Shown here: positions 35,801 to 42,356 of the stretch, piece after piece
Layout of the letters: every line of letters starts with the position of its first letter
How positions within the stretch are numbered: position 1 is the stretch's first letter
Assembly (NCBI GenBank): GCA_014859445.1
Contig: JACUUC010000003.1
Span: 87,753-151,752 of the forward strand
Source of the DNA: Bacterioplanes sp.
GTDB taxonomy: Bacteria > Pseudomonadota > Gammaproteobacteria > Pseudomonadales > Oceanobacteraceae
Reading direction: 5' to 3'
DNA: 64,000 nucleotides
The notes under the pieces: generated by a model
What the model was told of the DNA's origin: nothing
Seen by the model: only the letters and a program-made list of their open reading frames with translations
Databases searched by the model: none
Position numbers and translations under genes: made by a program

Positions 35801-38177
35801 AATTCAGTAAATCCGTCGACTGCTCGGTGAAATACCAACGTCCGCCAGTGGTACAGGCGACTGGCAGCGACGTAGAACACGCTCGTGCTTGCCAGCGTCC
35901 CGTTGCCGCAGAGGTACTGACACAACGCTCGGTCGCTGCCGCCGAAGGCTGACCATCATCCCAATTATTGACCGACTGATTGTATTGCCAGCTGCCTTCG
36001 TATTCTTGATCGGAGGCATTGATGTAAACAAAATCCACATTGGCCGCCGCCATGGCATTGCGCAAATCGTCACGCTGACTGAGGGTGATCGGCGCATAAA
36101 ACTTATAAGGCCCGCCAAACTGTTGCTGACACAACTGCGACAAATCATCCAGGTTGGTGAACGCTGGTTGAGTTGAGGTAATACGCCATGTGCCATTCGC
36201 ACCTAACTCGGGATGGTAACAGGCCGCTGGATACACCGTGTTGCAATGAATATCATTCCAACCACCGGACACGCGCTCTTGCACGGCACAGTCTTCATTG
36301 CCTGCAAAGTTGTTCGGCTCGCCAGGATTCCAGAATGGTGCCAACACACGCAGTCCTAAGTTATAGACAAAGGTGCGGTTGTAGCGCTTGTCATTGACGT
36401 TAATCCAAACATTGTTGGCGCCAGAGCGATTGGCCACGGCCAACAAGTCGCGACTTTGCGCAAAGGAAATGGGCGCAGCAAATTGGAAGTTACCTTGCAC
36501 ACCGTTTTTTTCGACCAACGCGCAGGCGTTATGCGCATTGCTTACATCTTCGTTAAATTGTGAATCGGGCCCCAAGGTTACCGAGGTGGGAGAGACCGCC
36601 CAGTCAAAGCCATCAAAACACGCCACCCGTTTGCTGTTGCCACAAGACGTATCATCCCATAAACCGGCTTGGCCACCGCTGGTGTACAACTGCACACAAC
36701 CGCCTGAATCATTCGGTTCGCCTTCGGCAAAGTAAGCACGTACGCCTTTGTTGGCCAACAGCGCTTGATCTCGATTGAGGTTTGCGCCATCGCTGTAACG
36801 ACGCCATGGTCCATTATGGAAATCACGACCATTCGTCTGCAGCAGGTTGTACCACACGGCGCTGATTAAATTACTACCGCCCACATCAGGGGCTTGGTAA
36901 TCATCATTCAATAACCACTGCTGCACATCGGATAAATACTTAAGATTGATCCAAGCGCGCGTACCGACAGGGCGAGTAGCCAATAAATTCGCCACTTGCG
37001 CGCGATCCCATTCGCTAACGGGGGTTGCCAAACGAAAACCTGGCTCTAACCGACGGCAGGCCAACGCGGCGCTGTTACTGAATTGATGCAGGCTTTCTAT
37101 TAAGCGCCAGCGCTCTCCATTGCTGCACAACACCCACGCCTGATCATCGCAATCGGCCATGCGCCACAAGGCATCGCCACGCTGAGCCTGCACACACACG
37201 CCACGGCTAAGCTGAGGTTCATTGGCCGCCCACTGAAACAGACCTAGGTTCTTTTTCCAATAGCCTTCTTGTTCGCGATCGTTAGCATTGATCCAAACGG
37301 CGGATTGGTTGCTTGCTTGCTGCTGTGCTTGCAGTTGCGCCTGCTGAGCAGAGGTGATTGGTGCTGCAAACGAATAGCGGTCACCCCACTGCGTTTGACA
37401 ATAGCGCGTCATCTCATTCACATCAGTAAACGACACACTGTCGCTGGTGACACGCCATTGATTGTCTAGTGGGTTAAAGCAGGCTAATGGTCGTTGCGCA
37501 TTGCAATCAATGTCATTCCATAAGCCATTCGTTAGCGCTTCTGCACAATGCTCAGTAGCAGCGCTGTTGTTGGGTTCACCCGCATTCCAAAAGGGCGCCA
37601 TCACGGGATTGTCTTTATTAATGACCCACACGCCTTCAAAGCGCATGTCTTGCGCATTAATCCAAGCACCATTACCAATGCCTGCGGCACTGATCACGGC
37701 GCTTAATGCATCACGCTGAGGACGAGTGGTTGGAGCAGCAAAATGCCAACTACCCGCAGGCGCAAGTGCTTGGCAGGCATTAATGGGGTTGGTGATGACT
37801 TCATTGACATTGTTATTTGCCCCCATCACCACCGCATTCGGCGTCACAGCCCAATTGGTTCCGTTAAAGCACGCGACACGACGACTGTTATTGCAATTCA
37901 AATCGTTCCAGCCACCATTTGACGCCTGCACAGCACAGTCTTCACCGCCAGAATCATTGGGTTCATTGGCATTCCAAAAAGTAACGGTATCACGGCTGAT
38001 GGCGGCAGCTTCAGCTCGGCTGAACGTACTCGGGGCTTGGGCATAATTAACGGGATTATTACCGACACGCGCCATGTCGTACCAAATTGACGCACCACTG
38101 GGCACCGTTGCCGCATCGACCTGAGTCGCCAAGGCAAAGACAACACTGAGAATGATTTTTTTATAATTATAAGTCAT
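29859..38177 (-). CDS. Giant secreted multi-domain C-type-lectin-like repeat protein
   Basis: This is a 2772-residue predicted adhesin. After a signal peptide (1-22) it has twelve C-type-lectin-like modules of about 80-160 residues (roughly 26-1536) and a partial thirteenth to about 1612. A typical module runs F-A-A-P, then W-[IL]-N-x-x-D-x-x-x-E-G, then W-x-x-x-E-P-N, C-A, G-x-W-N-D-x-x-C and ending A-C-F. The Ca/sugar motifs EPN plus WND are intact in modules 1, 2 and 5 (for example EPNDSGGEDC, EPNNFAGNEDC), nearly so in 4 (EPN, WDD), and degraded elsewhere. Next come a LamG/concanavalin-like domain (about 1735-1940), several Calx-beta-like regions (about 1945-2470) and a C-terminal domain with six cysteines (about 2670-2772). 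The ATG at 38177 has AAGGG upstream. Glycan binding is inferred. Confidence 0.88.
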   Translation of the reverse strand: MTYNYKKIILSVVFALATQVDAATVPSGASIWYDMARVGNNPVNYAQAPSTFSRAEAAAISRDTVTFWNANEPNDSGGEDCAVQASNGGWNDLNCNNSRRVACFNGTNWAVTPNAVVMGANNNVNEVITNPINACQALAPAGSWHFAAPTTRPQRDALSAVISAAGIGNGAWINAQDMRFEGVWVINKDNPVMAPFWNAGEPNNSAATEHCAEALTNGLWNDIDCNAQRPLACFNPLDNQWRVTSDSVSFTDVNEMTRYCQTQWGDRYSFAAPITSAQQAQLQAQQQASNQSAVWINANDREQEGYWKKNLGLFQWAANEPQLSRGVCVQAQRGDALWRMADCDDQAWVLCSNGERWRLIESLHQFSNSAALACRRLEPGFRLATPVSEWDRAQVANLLATRPVGTRAWINLKYLSDVQQWLLNDDYQAPDVGGSNLISAVWYNLLQTNGRDFHNGPWRRYSDGANLNRDQALLANKGVRAYFAEGEPNDSGGCVQLYTSGGQAGLWDDTSCGNSKRVACFDGFDWAVSPTSVTLGPDSQFNEDVSNAHNACALVEKNGVQGNFQFAAPISFAQSRDLLAVANRSGANNVWINVNDKRYNRTFVYNLGLRVLAPFWNPGEPNNFAGNEDCAVQERVSGGWNDIHCNTVYPAACYHPELGANGTWRITSTQPAFTNLDDLSQLCQQQFGGPYKFYAPITLSQRDDLRNAMAAANVDFVYINASDQEYEGSWQYNQSVNNWDDGQPSAAATERCVSTSAATGRWQARACSTSLPVACTTGGRWYFTEQSTDLLNLANGQAACDTLGQGFLFAAPRTYDGAQQLKYYAALASVGGEYWINGNRLLSMQEWEWNRYQLDMPLWGDGQPAQGGHQRCAQMINDVRGSWVNQSCNAADDYRYLCRNGQQWQLSTIAGSLDSFSQATAACADLGAGWVFAAPTNYNENQAARNAMAGESRVWLNATDRIQRGSWVLNSAAISQYPNWAMGKPDNGGVAAEDETASLKGHDCVYQDANGQWSDANCLAADEYPWACTDGQVWRVTQAQHRIQSFAVGHKQCLAEFGSRFVFAAPLSLEDTIELDMARLLAEQERDQPIARVWLNVTDGGQEGEFRFNLPFSNWLMPSYPGEEPGAQCAYKSTTAEGSNNPWRTANCTQFAAHYACFDGASWRLATSQGALINGALQIVPQAGQDYWSAERGERLCKEQHGSSYYFAAPVTAVEELALDATIRNNSAQVKNTWINAYYVNEVTSNNNRWFVNRLALGVWQQPRFDNLNNADCALIHPDGSWTDAQCRQPYRFACFNGEWQLSPQSGAWEQGFAACQDNNLGLFAVPRTPTELNDLLAQMTGSDPVWINLTDTALESQWIANRLRYAWWSENEPSNIGNRDCAQIGLDGQWRAARCSLEPAAFACRRVQGANIEWFITEASSIWSHGFAACAREFPGSEFFAPVGYGQRSATMDQQVLHAAVVQANRKAWLNLSDQEVEGAWRSFQAFSDWGTASLLDDVNDCGYFDRVTAGRGTWYADRCRYQASEPLTRGYACHNDYEWRIVDATLSADLRWSQGFTACQSLGSEWRYAAPNNAVENAQLKLALELAGYAQAWINAQDRTEEGNWTINGPETNFAPDIDTKATPRHVNEQTVGVVLSALLQDDEEVGIAHAQWRLVADSRFANVADSDVVVSGTQLTVQANGVATATATFDAPRLLLQNAQLIFAMDATDIPPGTALAASATAFVTVTVNAPLMARYDFTDASQPQRDVSGNGFDALNTVAQPLPPVTSNALSLSENRVMVIPGGANGLTLPSTEYTVALRMSIEQPASGAWRGVLQKGDNGADRQPGLFLFPDSQSVHATNSTTVDFNRTANVMNVPEQQWLNVIYSKRSDGFDVYVDGDLLASTDFDSGETSVANNGNWYVGAIPGASESFTGLIDDIQLFSRLLSAQERAQILPAPPLGSVRFTESGSTVDEWTAAPNNVTDIVLERTRGSHAELTVWVDFDADNSTATLGTLADMVDASHPADVAFAASYVAGVGMPVMWPAGEKGTQSFRIVRDNADDGLREGTELARFRIVDGQGATVQTPDRFDLRLRDLTPNPYGNFSAVGPEPQVIWENDSAQYSLCVVRESGAQGDVTVFYNVFGDAQLGTHYTVVGGELDATGVQTTVQFADGDDSDKCVHITPILNASIGDPDRVLGLEITGLDHDTSIDPIQTAQNTAQLLIRDYAPGEFAFSATHYRCKEPNTDSTIPEELRPDASELLCELAVVRRQTGRFAPEASLIVNAPADPANYSVPSLLTWRAIDPSNPATSESETQFIAVNIVNDNVQEDDQSVLLTLLPTLADGHDENIVQSTAELIIEDVTSPALISLSVVQASINEGEQAQFVIQRSGNLNTAFAFDYVLNVEGKSSGKSNADYVDFVNGAAEQGVIHFAIGGTNQQTLVFNSINTLEPFPSVGLRLTLQNPTSPRTVGMGVLTNTNLDNAINRTDELVTVLNLKDRLEDNYQITLTDGSDTRSYTPGVNAAMPRYLVALQQHSPNRRGIDWSFSLPPKNTLDMDHSQIRYQWRLLNADGSAVATWFDGVQTQTDASDFVGSDTGLFDDGAGLFDYGVNAQLPTEAMTVSGSMRIPFVLDPTAFTLELTLEGGDGVTFPEVYRRQIEFVAQPYYRQLYNDGSCLNRAGKTNSCGFTANFWTWNESHRRLINRQSWLDNVSNICFQQSGSGVSMVNCTNTSNTEVTFPTVSGFNQLNVGSNAVCGRLWSNNLNQTSSPGGCTSAHRTWSWSAPLEIQ

Positions 38178-38190
38178 AGACTGCTGGCCC

Positions 38191-39684
38191 TTATTGGAGC
38201 GGTTCTATACGAAAATAACTGCCGGGTTGTAAGGCGACATTGTTCATCACCAAACGTCCGGTTTGCCCCTGCTGCTGCACACCATCGCCCATGTGAATGG
38301 CATTGATGTTCATGTCCATGCTGGTATCAATCACACCGATATGAAGCCCTTTTCGCGTTTGATCAAAGGTTTGCGCCACCGACACATTATTCATGACCAC
38401 CTCAGCGGTTAGCTTCGGCTGAGGCATGCCTTCGGCGACCACATCATCAATGATGGTGAGATCAAATTGAGCGCTGCCATCCATCGACATATCCAATCGC
38501 ATGCCTTGCGAACCGGCCCCCGGTAAGGTGTACAAACCTAACGACACGCCACCTTCAACCGTTAAATTCTCAATGGCATAGCGCCCCATACTCAGTGATT
38601 CCGCCGAGCCATCTCCGGCACTGAGGGTCATGGCACCAATGATCAGATCGAGATTATGGATATCGGTGATGCGTGTTTCGATGCCGGTGGTAAAACCGGT
38701 GTCAATTAAGTCCATTTCATACGCCAATTCACCATTGGTACGCAGTTGTACATCGCGTAAATTCAAACGCTGATCACCGGTGCGATAGAATGCCGTACCG
38801 ACGTTCACATCGGCATTAATCACCCCCTGCAAGCCGTCTTTTGTGGCATCGCGATTGGCTGCCAAGGTCAAATATCCGGTATTAATTCGAATGTCGCTGT
38901 ACCCTAGATCACCAAAATTATTGCTACCGAATAAGGGATCACCTTGTTCATCCAACAAGGTGATGTTTTTGATTTCGATGCCACCCGTGGTATCACCAAA
39001 TTCCAAGCGTAATTCGTCGTTGCTGCCTGACAAAAACAACTCACTGCGAAACGCGGTTTCGCCAGTGGCTGGGATGAAAATAACATCGGTTGAAAACGTC
39101 AGGCCGTCTTCATCAAATTGATAAGTCAAGCCGCTACCCGCTTCCATGACTGTACGCAAAGCAACCCGTACGCCGTCGATATCATTCAACAAGGCGGTTT
39201 CAAGGTAGCTATCCCCCACAAATTGCCATACTGACAAGCGTGCACCACCGATTAGGGTACGACCACTCAGCGAAATCGCACCCACCTCTAAATCCAGCGT
39301 ATTGATGTCTCGATTTTTGATGCTGACATTGCCGCCCGCATCCACATTGATGGTGGTGGTAATGGTATCCACGCCCACGACTTGCCCTTGCTCATTCGTG
39401 ATCAACGTGCGTAAGGTTAAGCCGTCAATTTCAAGATAATCCTGCCCTTGACCATCGCGATCGTATTCGGTGTAACGAATGCTGCCCGTTGAGATCAAAC
39501 GGCCGTCGGGATCATTACTGGTGATATCAATGGCAATACCAGATTGTCCCGCTACGCTAGCCATGTCGTGATCGTCTAATGCTTGCATCGCAAACGCCGA
39601 TAGTGGCAGTACAGGCAGTAATAGCAGCGCCACGGGCATACCAACCAAGGTAAAATAACGCAACGATAACGTCGGACGAGTCAT
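38191..39684 (-). CDS. Exported beta-repeat protein of the lectin-repeat operon
   Basis: This 497-residue exported protein has a long signal region (VGMPVALLLLPVLPLSAFA) and then MQALDDHDMASVAGQSGIA, the clearest copy of the shared motif. The body has repeated segments of about 100 residues with strands ending in short acidic turns (TGSIRYTEYDRDGQGQDYLEI, LTLRTLITNEQGQVVGVDTI, DIRINTGYLTLAANRDATKDG), which suggests a repeating beta fold such as a solenoid. It ends with LQPGSYFRIEPLQ, very like the IQPGGYLLLKN segment in the next gene upstream. It is followed 13 bases later by the giant lectin-repeat gene. A structural or scaffolding role is possible; no enzyme motif is seen. Confidence 0.8.
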   Translation of the reverse strand: MTRPTLSLRYFTLVGMPVALLLLPVLPLSAFAMQALDDHDMASVAGQSGIAIDITSNDPDGRLISTGSIRYTEYDRDGQGQDYLEIDGLTLRTLITNEQGQVVGVDTITTTINVDAGGNVSIKNRDINTLDLEVGAISLSGRTLIGGARLSVWQFVGDSYLETALLNDIDGVRVALRTVMEAGSGLTYQFDEDGLTFSTDVIFIPATGETAFRSELFLSGSNDELRLEFGDTTGGIEIKNITLLDEQGDPLFGSNNFGDLGYSDIRINTGYLTLAANRDATKDGLQGVINADVNVGTAFYRTGDQRLNLRDVQLRTNGELAYEMDLIDTGFTTGIETRITDIHNLDLIIGAMTLSAGDGSAESLSMGRYAIENLTVEGGVSLGLYTLPGAGSQGMRLDMSMDGSAQFDLTIIDDVVAEGMPQPKLTAEVVMNNVSVAQTFDQTRKGLHIGVIDTSMDMNINAIHMGDGVQQQGQTGRLVMNNVALQPGSYFRIEPLQ

Positions 39685-39685
39685 A

Positions 39686-40813
39686 TCAATGCCCCTGTAT
39701 CTGTAAGTAACTGGCGTTGGTGAGATTCATTTGCACATCCAAGCTGCCCAAACTCACCGGCGCAGCACCTTGGCCAACACGATCACTGCGCTGTAAGGTA
39801 AAGTCAGATACGCCGATGTTTGCACTCACCCCATGACTGGCGTTTTGCTGATCAAAATCAAAGACCAAGCCACGATCACCGTCCACGTTCATGCGCAGCC
39901 CTTTCATATTGAAATCGCTCAACAAGCGCACATTGGCTGACATTTCAAAGACATTGGCATTGGGATACGTACCGTCGATAGGGCCAGTGATGTACACCCA
40001 ATCAAAAGATGAGTCTTGCGTGACCAGCAAGTCCATTTCCATACCAATTTCGTTGGCACCTTTGGCATTTTTCAGTAGCAAATAGCCACCCGGCTGTATT
40101 GAAATATTGCGCATGGCCGTGCTGTTTAACACGTCATCACCGATACGCACATTGTAGAAATTGATATTGCCACCGTCTGTGGTTGGCACACCGATGCGTA
40201 ACCCTTCACCTTCTATATCAAAGGTGATATCTCGCAACACCAAACCACCTGCACTCGGGTCACGAGGATCACCAAAATCCACCGTACTGGTCAGGCGCGT
40301 TCCTTCGTTTTCGTAATAGGTGTCATACGACATGGAACTTGGAATATCGAGATCTAACGTCAAGCCATTCCCTTCATGCCCGCCGGCATATAAGGTCGAC
40401 ACAAACACATCGCCCTGGCCAATGTTGAAGTTGCCTTGGCCAAATCCACCCAGCGATAAGCCATTAATCGCCAGCGAACCAATTTCCACTTCGACAGGCA
40501 GATCCCGATTGGTGAACACCAAGGCTTTACGGCCATTCACGTCTTTGACTTCCAGATCCACCTGAATAGGTCGGTTGGTTTGCGTGTAAATACGCACCGG
40601 AGATAAGGACAAGGTACCGATAGGACCGCCATCAAGACCATCGTCGTCAATGTAGGTAATGCTGTCGATGCGCGCGTCGTACTCCGAGGTGTAACGCAAC
40701 CCTTGAGCCTGGCCGGTGACATCGGCCAATGCACCATCGTCTAATGCTTCCATAGCAGACAACGGCAACGATAGACCCAGCGCCAGTATGAGCGATCCAG
40801 AGCGTGAGGACAT
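39686..40813 (-). CDS. Exported protein, first gene of the lectin-repeat operon
   Basis: This is a 375-residue exported protein. A short signal (SLILALGLSLPLSA) is followed by MEALDDGALADVTGQAQGLR, matching the DUF6160/FilA-like N-terminal pattern. The body is beta-rich, with segments resembling the downstream 497-residue protein (LSLSPVRIYTQTNRPIQVDLEVKDVNGR, GGLVLRDITFDIEGEGLRIGVPTTDGG, ISIQPGGYLLLKNAKG), so the two are probably paralogues. One base separates its stop from the next ATG. The GGGATG before the ATG at 40813 serves as ribosome site. It is the promoter-proximal gene of a 14-kb operon. Confidence 0.8.
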   Translation of the reverse strand: MSSRSGSLILALGLSLPLSAMEALDDGALADVTGQAQGLRYTSEYDARIDSITYIDDDGLDGGPIGTLSLSPVRIYTQTNRPIQVDLEVKDVNGRKALVFTNRDLPVEVEIGSLAINGLSLGGFGQGNFNIGQGDVFVSTLYAGGHEGNGLTLDLDIPSSMSYDTYYENEGTRLTSTVDFGDPRDPSAGGLVLRDITFDIEGEGLRIGVPTTDGGNINFYNVRIGDDVLNSTAMRNISIQPGGYLLLKNAKGANEIGMEMDLLVTQDSSFDWVYITGPIDGTYPNANVFEMSANVRLLSDFNMKGLRMNVDGDRGLVFDFDQQNASHGVSANIGVSDFTLQRSDRVGQGAAPVSLGSLDVQMNLTNASYLQIQGH

Positions 40814-40967
40814 GTGACATCCCTATTGTTATTGTTTTGGTAGTGATGATACGTTCGTGCAACATACCAAAAGCAATACGATTGTGCCACTTACCTTTTG
40901 TAACGCAAGATGGCAAAGAACCGCCTTAATATGGATTTTATTCCAATAAAAACAATTGGTTACCTAA

Positions 40968-41023
40968 TAAATCAAGGTTGTGTAAAGCTACCCATTAACC
41001 GCATTCAATATCGCAATTCAGGC
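40968..41023 (-). repeat. Two-block intergenic repeat, copy upstream of the lectin operon
   Basis: The minus strand reads GCCTGAATTGCGATATTGAA followed by TGCG, then 22 bases later CCTTGATTTA. The other copy (42228-42288) has the same two blocks, with 26 bases between. Both copies lie 5' of minus-strand genes. Confidence 0.6.
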
Positions 41024-41065
41024 CAAAATATCGGAAGACATCGCCAAAATGACACAGGCTAGGCA

Positions 41066-41100
41066 TAAAAAAACCTCCGTCATCAACGATGAGGGAGGTT
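41066..41100 (-). terminator. Terminator of the DUF2333 gene
   Basis: On the minus strand AACCTCC-C-TCATC-GTT-GATGA-C-GGAGGTT forms a 12-bp stem with one C/C mismatch, followed by seven T residues, 20 bases after the stop. Confidence 0.88.
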
Positions 41101-41119
41101 AATAGCGATAAAATCGCGT

Positions 41120-42181
41120 TTAGCCCTGTGAGAGTAGGCCACGCAAATCAATAATCGCGGCATTCGCACGAGAAATATACGACGCCATCACCAACGAGTG
41201 ATTGGCAAATACGCCAAAGCCACTGCCATTCAAAATCATTGGTGAACTTAACGACTCTTGTGTCGCTTCCAGCTCACGAATGATTTGACGCAAGCTGACC
41301 AACGCATTTTTTGACACCAAAATTTCGCGAAAATCCACTTCAATCGCTTTTAATAAATGCAGCAACGCCCATGTGGTACCTCGTGCTTCATAAAACACAT
41401 CATCCAATTCCAACCACGGCGTTTTGATGTATTGGTCCGCTGCCGTTGGGGTGGATTGACGGGCATAAATATCACCCGACAAGTCGGTATTCACTCGTCG
41501 CTGGCCAACCGAGGCACTCAAACGCTGCGACAAACTACCCAAGCGCGTTTCGACATCAAACAACCATTGCCGCAAATTATCCGCGCGCGCATAAAATTGT
41601 GCTGAGTTGGCGTCGTCGTCCGCTAAACGTCGCAAATACTGCTCTAAAGCGCGATTGGCTCGACGGTATTCGGATTCTGAAGACGGTAATGCCCAGCTAC
41701 GATGGTCAAAATGGAATTGTGGTTCCGCGATGGCCAAATCCGCATCTTCGGTAGACTGACTCTGCGAACGACTGAAATCTTTACGCAATGCTCGCGAGAA
41801 ATCGCGTATTTGCACCAGCACGCCAAATTCCCAATTTGGAATATTGTCCAACCAAATACCCGGAAGCGTAATGTCATTGCTCAAATAACCACCCGGCTTT
41901 TCCAGCAAAGTGGTCGATAATTCCAACAAGGTATTGGTCGTGGTAAAACCAATCTTAACATCAACTCCCCAGTCATCTGCACGCGCTTCGGCACGTTCAC
42001 GTACATCAAATATGTCGGGTTCGCTACTCCACCAAAATGCCAACACCATCACGAGCAATAGCAATAAGGCCAGCACAATCATGACGAGGCGCCCGATACC
42101 GCCACTTCGACGATGACGACTAGACCAATGATCTTGCAGTGACGCTTTGAAATTGTCGAATCGATTACGCACAGATTCCAT
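41120..42181 (-). CDS. DUF2333 family membrane-anchored protein
   Basis: This is a conserved gammaproteobacterial protein of unknown function. The 353 residues have a short basic cytoplasmic N-terminus (SSRHRRSGGIGR), one transmembrane helix (LVMIVLALLLLLVMVLAFWW, about 33-52), and a periplasmic alpha-helical domain with the family's conserved stretches GFTTTNTLLELSTTLLEKPGGYLSNDI and PGIWLDNIPNWEFGVLVQIRD. Length and topology are normal for DUF2333. It is a single-gene unit between fadL and the lectin operon, with its own terminator and an upstream block that resembles the sequence preceding the lectin operon. Confidence 0.88.
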   Translation of the reverse strand: MESVRNRFDNFKASLQDHWSSRHRRSGGIGRLVMIVLALLLLLVMVLAFWWSSEPDIFDVRERAEARADDWGVDVKIGFTTTNTLLELSTTLLEKPGGYLSNDITLPGIWLDNIPNWEFGVLVQIRDFSRALRKDFSRSQSQSTEDADLAIAEPQFHFDHRSWALPSSESEYRRANRALEQYLRRLADDDANSAQFYARADNLRQWLFDVETRLGSLSQRLSASVGQRRVNTDLSGDIYARQSTPTAADQYIKTPWLELDDVFYEARGTTWALLHLLKAIEVDFREILVSKNALVSLRQIIRELEATQESLSSPMILNGSGFGVFANHSLVMASYISRANAAIIDLRGLLSQG

Positions 42182-42227
42182 CTATCATTCCCTATACAAG
42201 CCAAAAACAAGCTTGAGAGTACGCGCC

Positions 42228-42288
42228 TAAATCAAGGACAACAAGCGTTAGAATCGACAAAATCGCATTCAATATGGCGAATTCAGGC
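42228..42288 (-). repeat. Two-block intergenic repeat, copy upstream of the DUF2333 gene
   Basis: The minus strand reads GCCTGAATTCGCCATATTGA followed by ATGCG (42288-42264) and, 26 bases on, CCTTGATTTA (42237-42228). It is the partner of the copy at 40968-41023. Together they flank the DUF2333 gene in direct orientation. Confidence 0.6.
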
Positions 42289-42295
42289 ACAAAAA

Positions 42296-42337
42296 AACCG
42301 CCAAGCGTAACAGGAGGTACCCGTACACTGAGCGGTT
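42296..42337 (-). terminator. Possible terminator of fadL
   Basis: The 6-bp stem AACCGC/GCGGTT encloses about 30 bases and is followed on the minus strand by a run of seven T residues, 20 bases after the fadL stop. The T run is convincing; the long loop weakens the call. Confidence 0.5.
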
Positions 42338-42356
42338 ATGAACAACAGCAAACACC

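Larger units (their letters stand above)
40814..41119. other. 306-bp intergenic region upstream of the lectin-repeat operon
   Basis: No coding frame is supported here. It holds the DUF2333 terminator (41066-41100) and, at 40968-41023, one copy of a two-block sequence that recurs upstream of the DUF2333 gene. It must contain the promoter of the 14-kb operon. A sigma-54-like string at 40873-40889 has wrong spacing. No clear sigma-70 promoter could be chosen by eye. Confidence 0.6.

Noticed and set aside
30025..38046. Multiple plus-strand frames inside the giant lectin gene.
   Set aside because: All are short shadows of the 2772-residue frame, which is continuous, has a signal peptide and shows repeated domain structure.
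40873..40889. Sigma-54-like promoter upstream of the lectin operon (TGGCAC ... TTGC on the minus strand).
   Set aside because: The GG and GC elements are 12 bases apart instead of 10, which normally abolishes sigma-54 recognition; the two real sites in the window have exact spacing.
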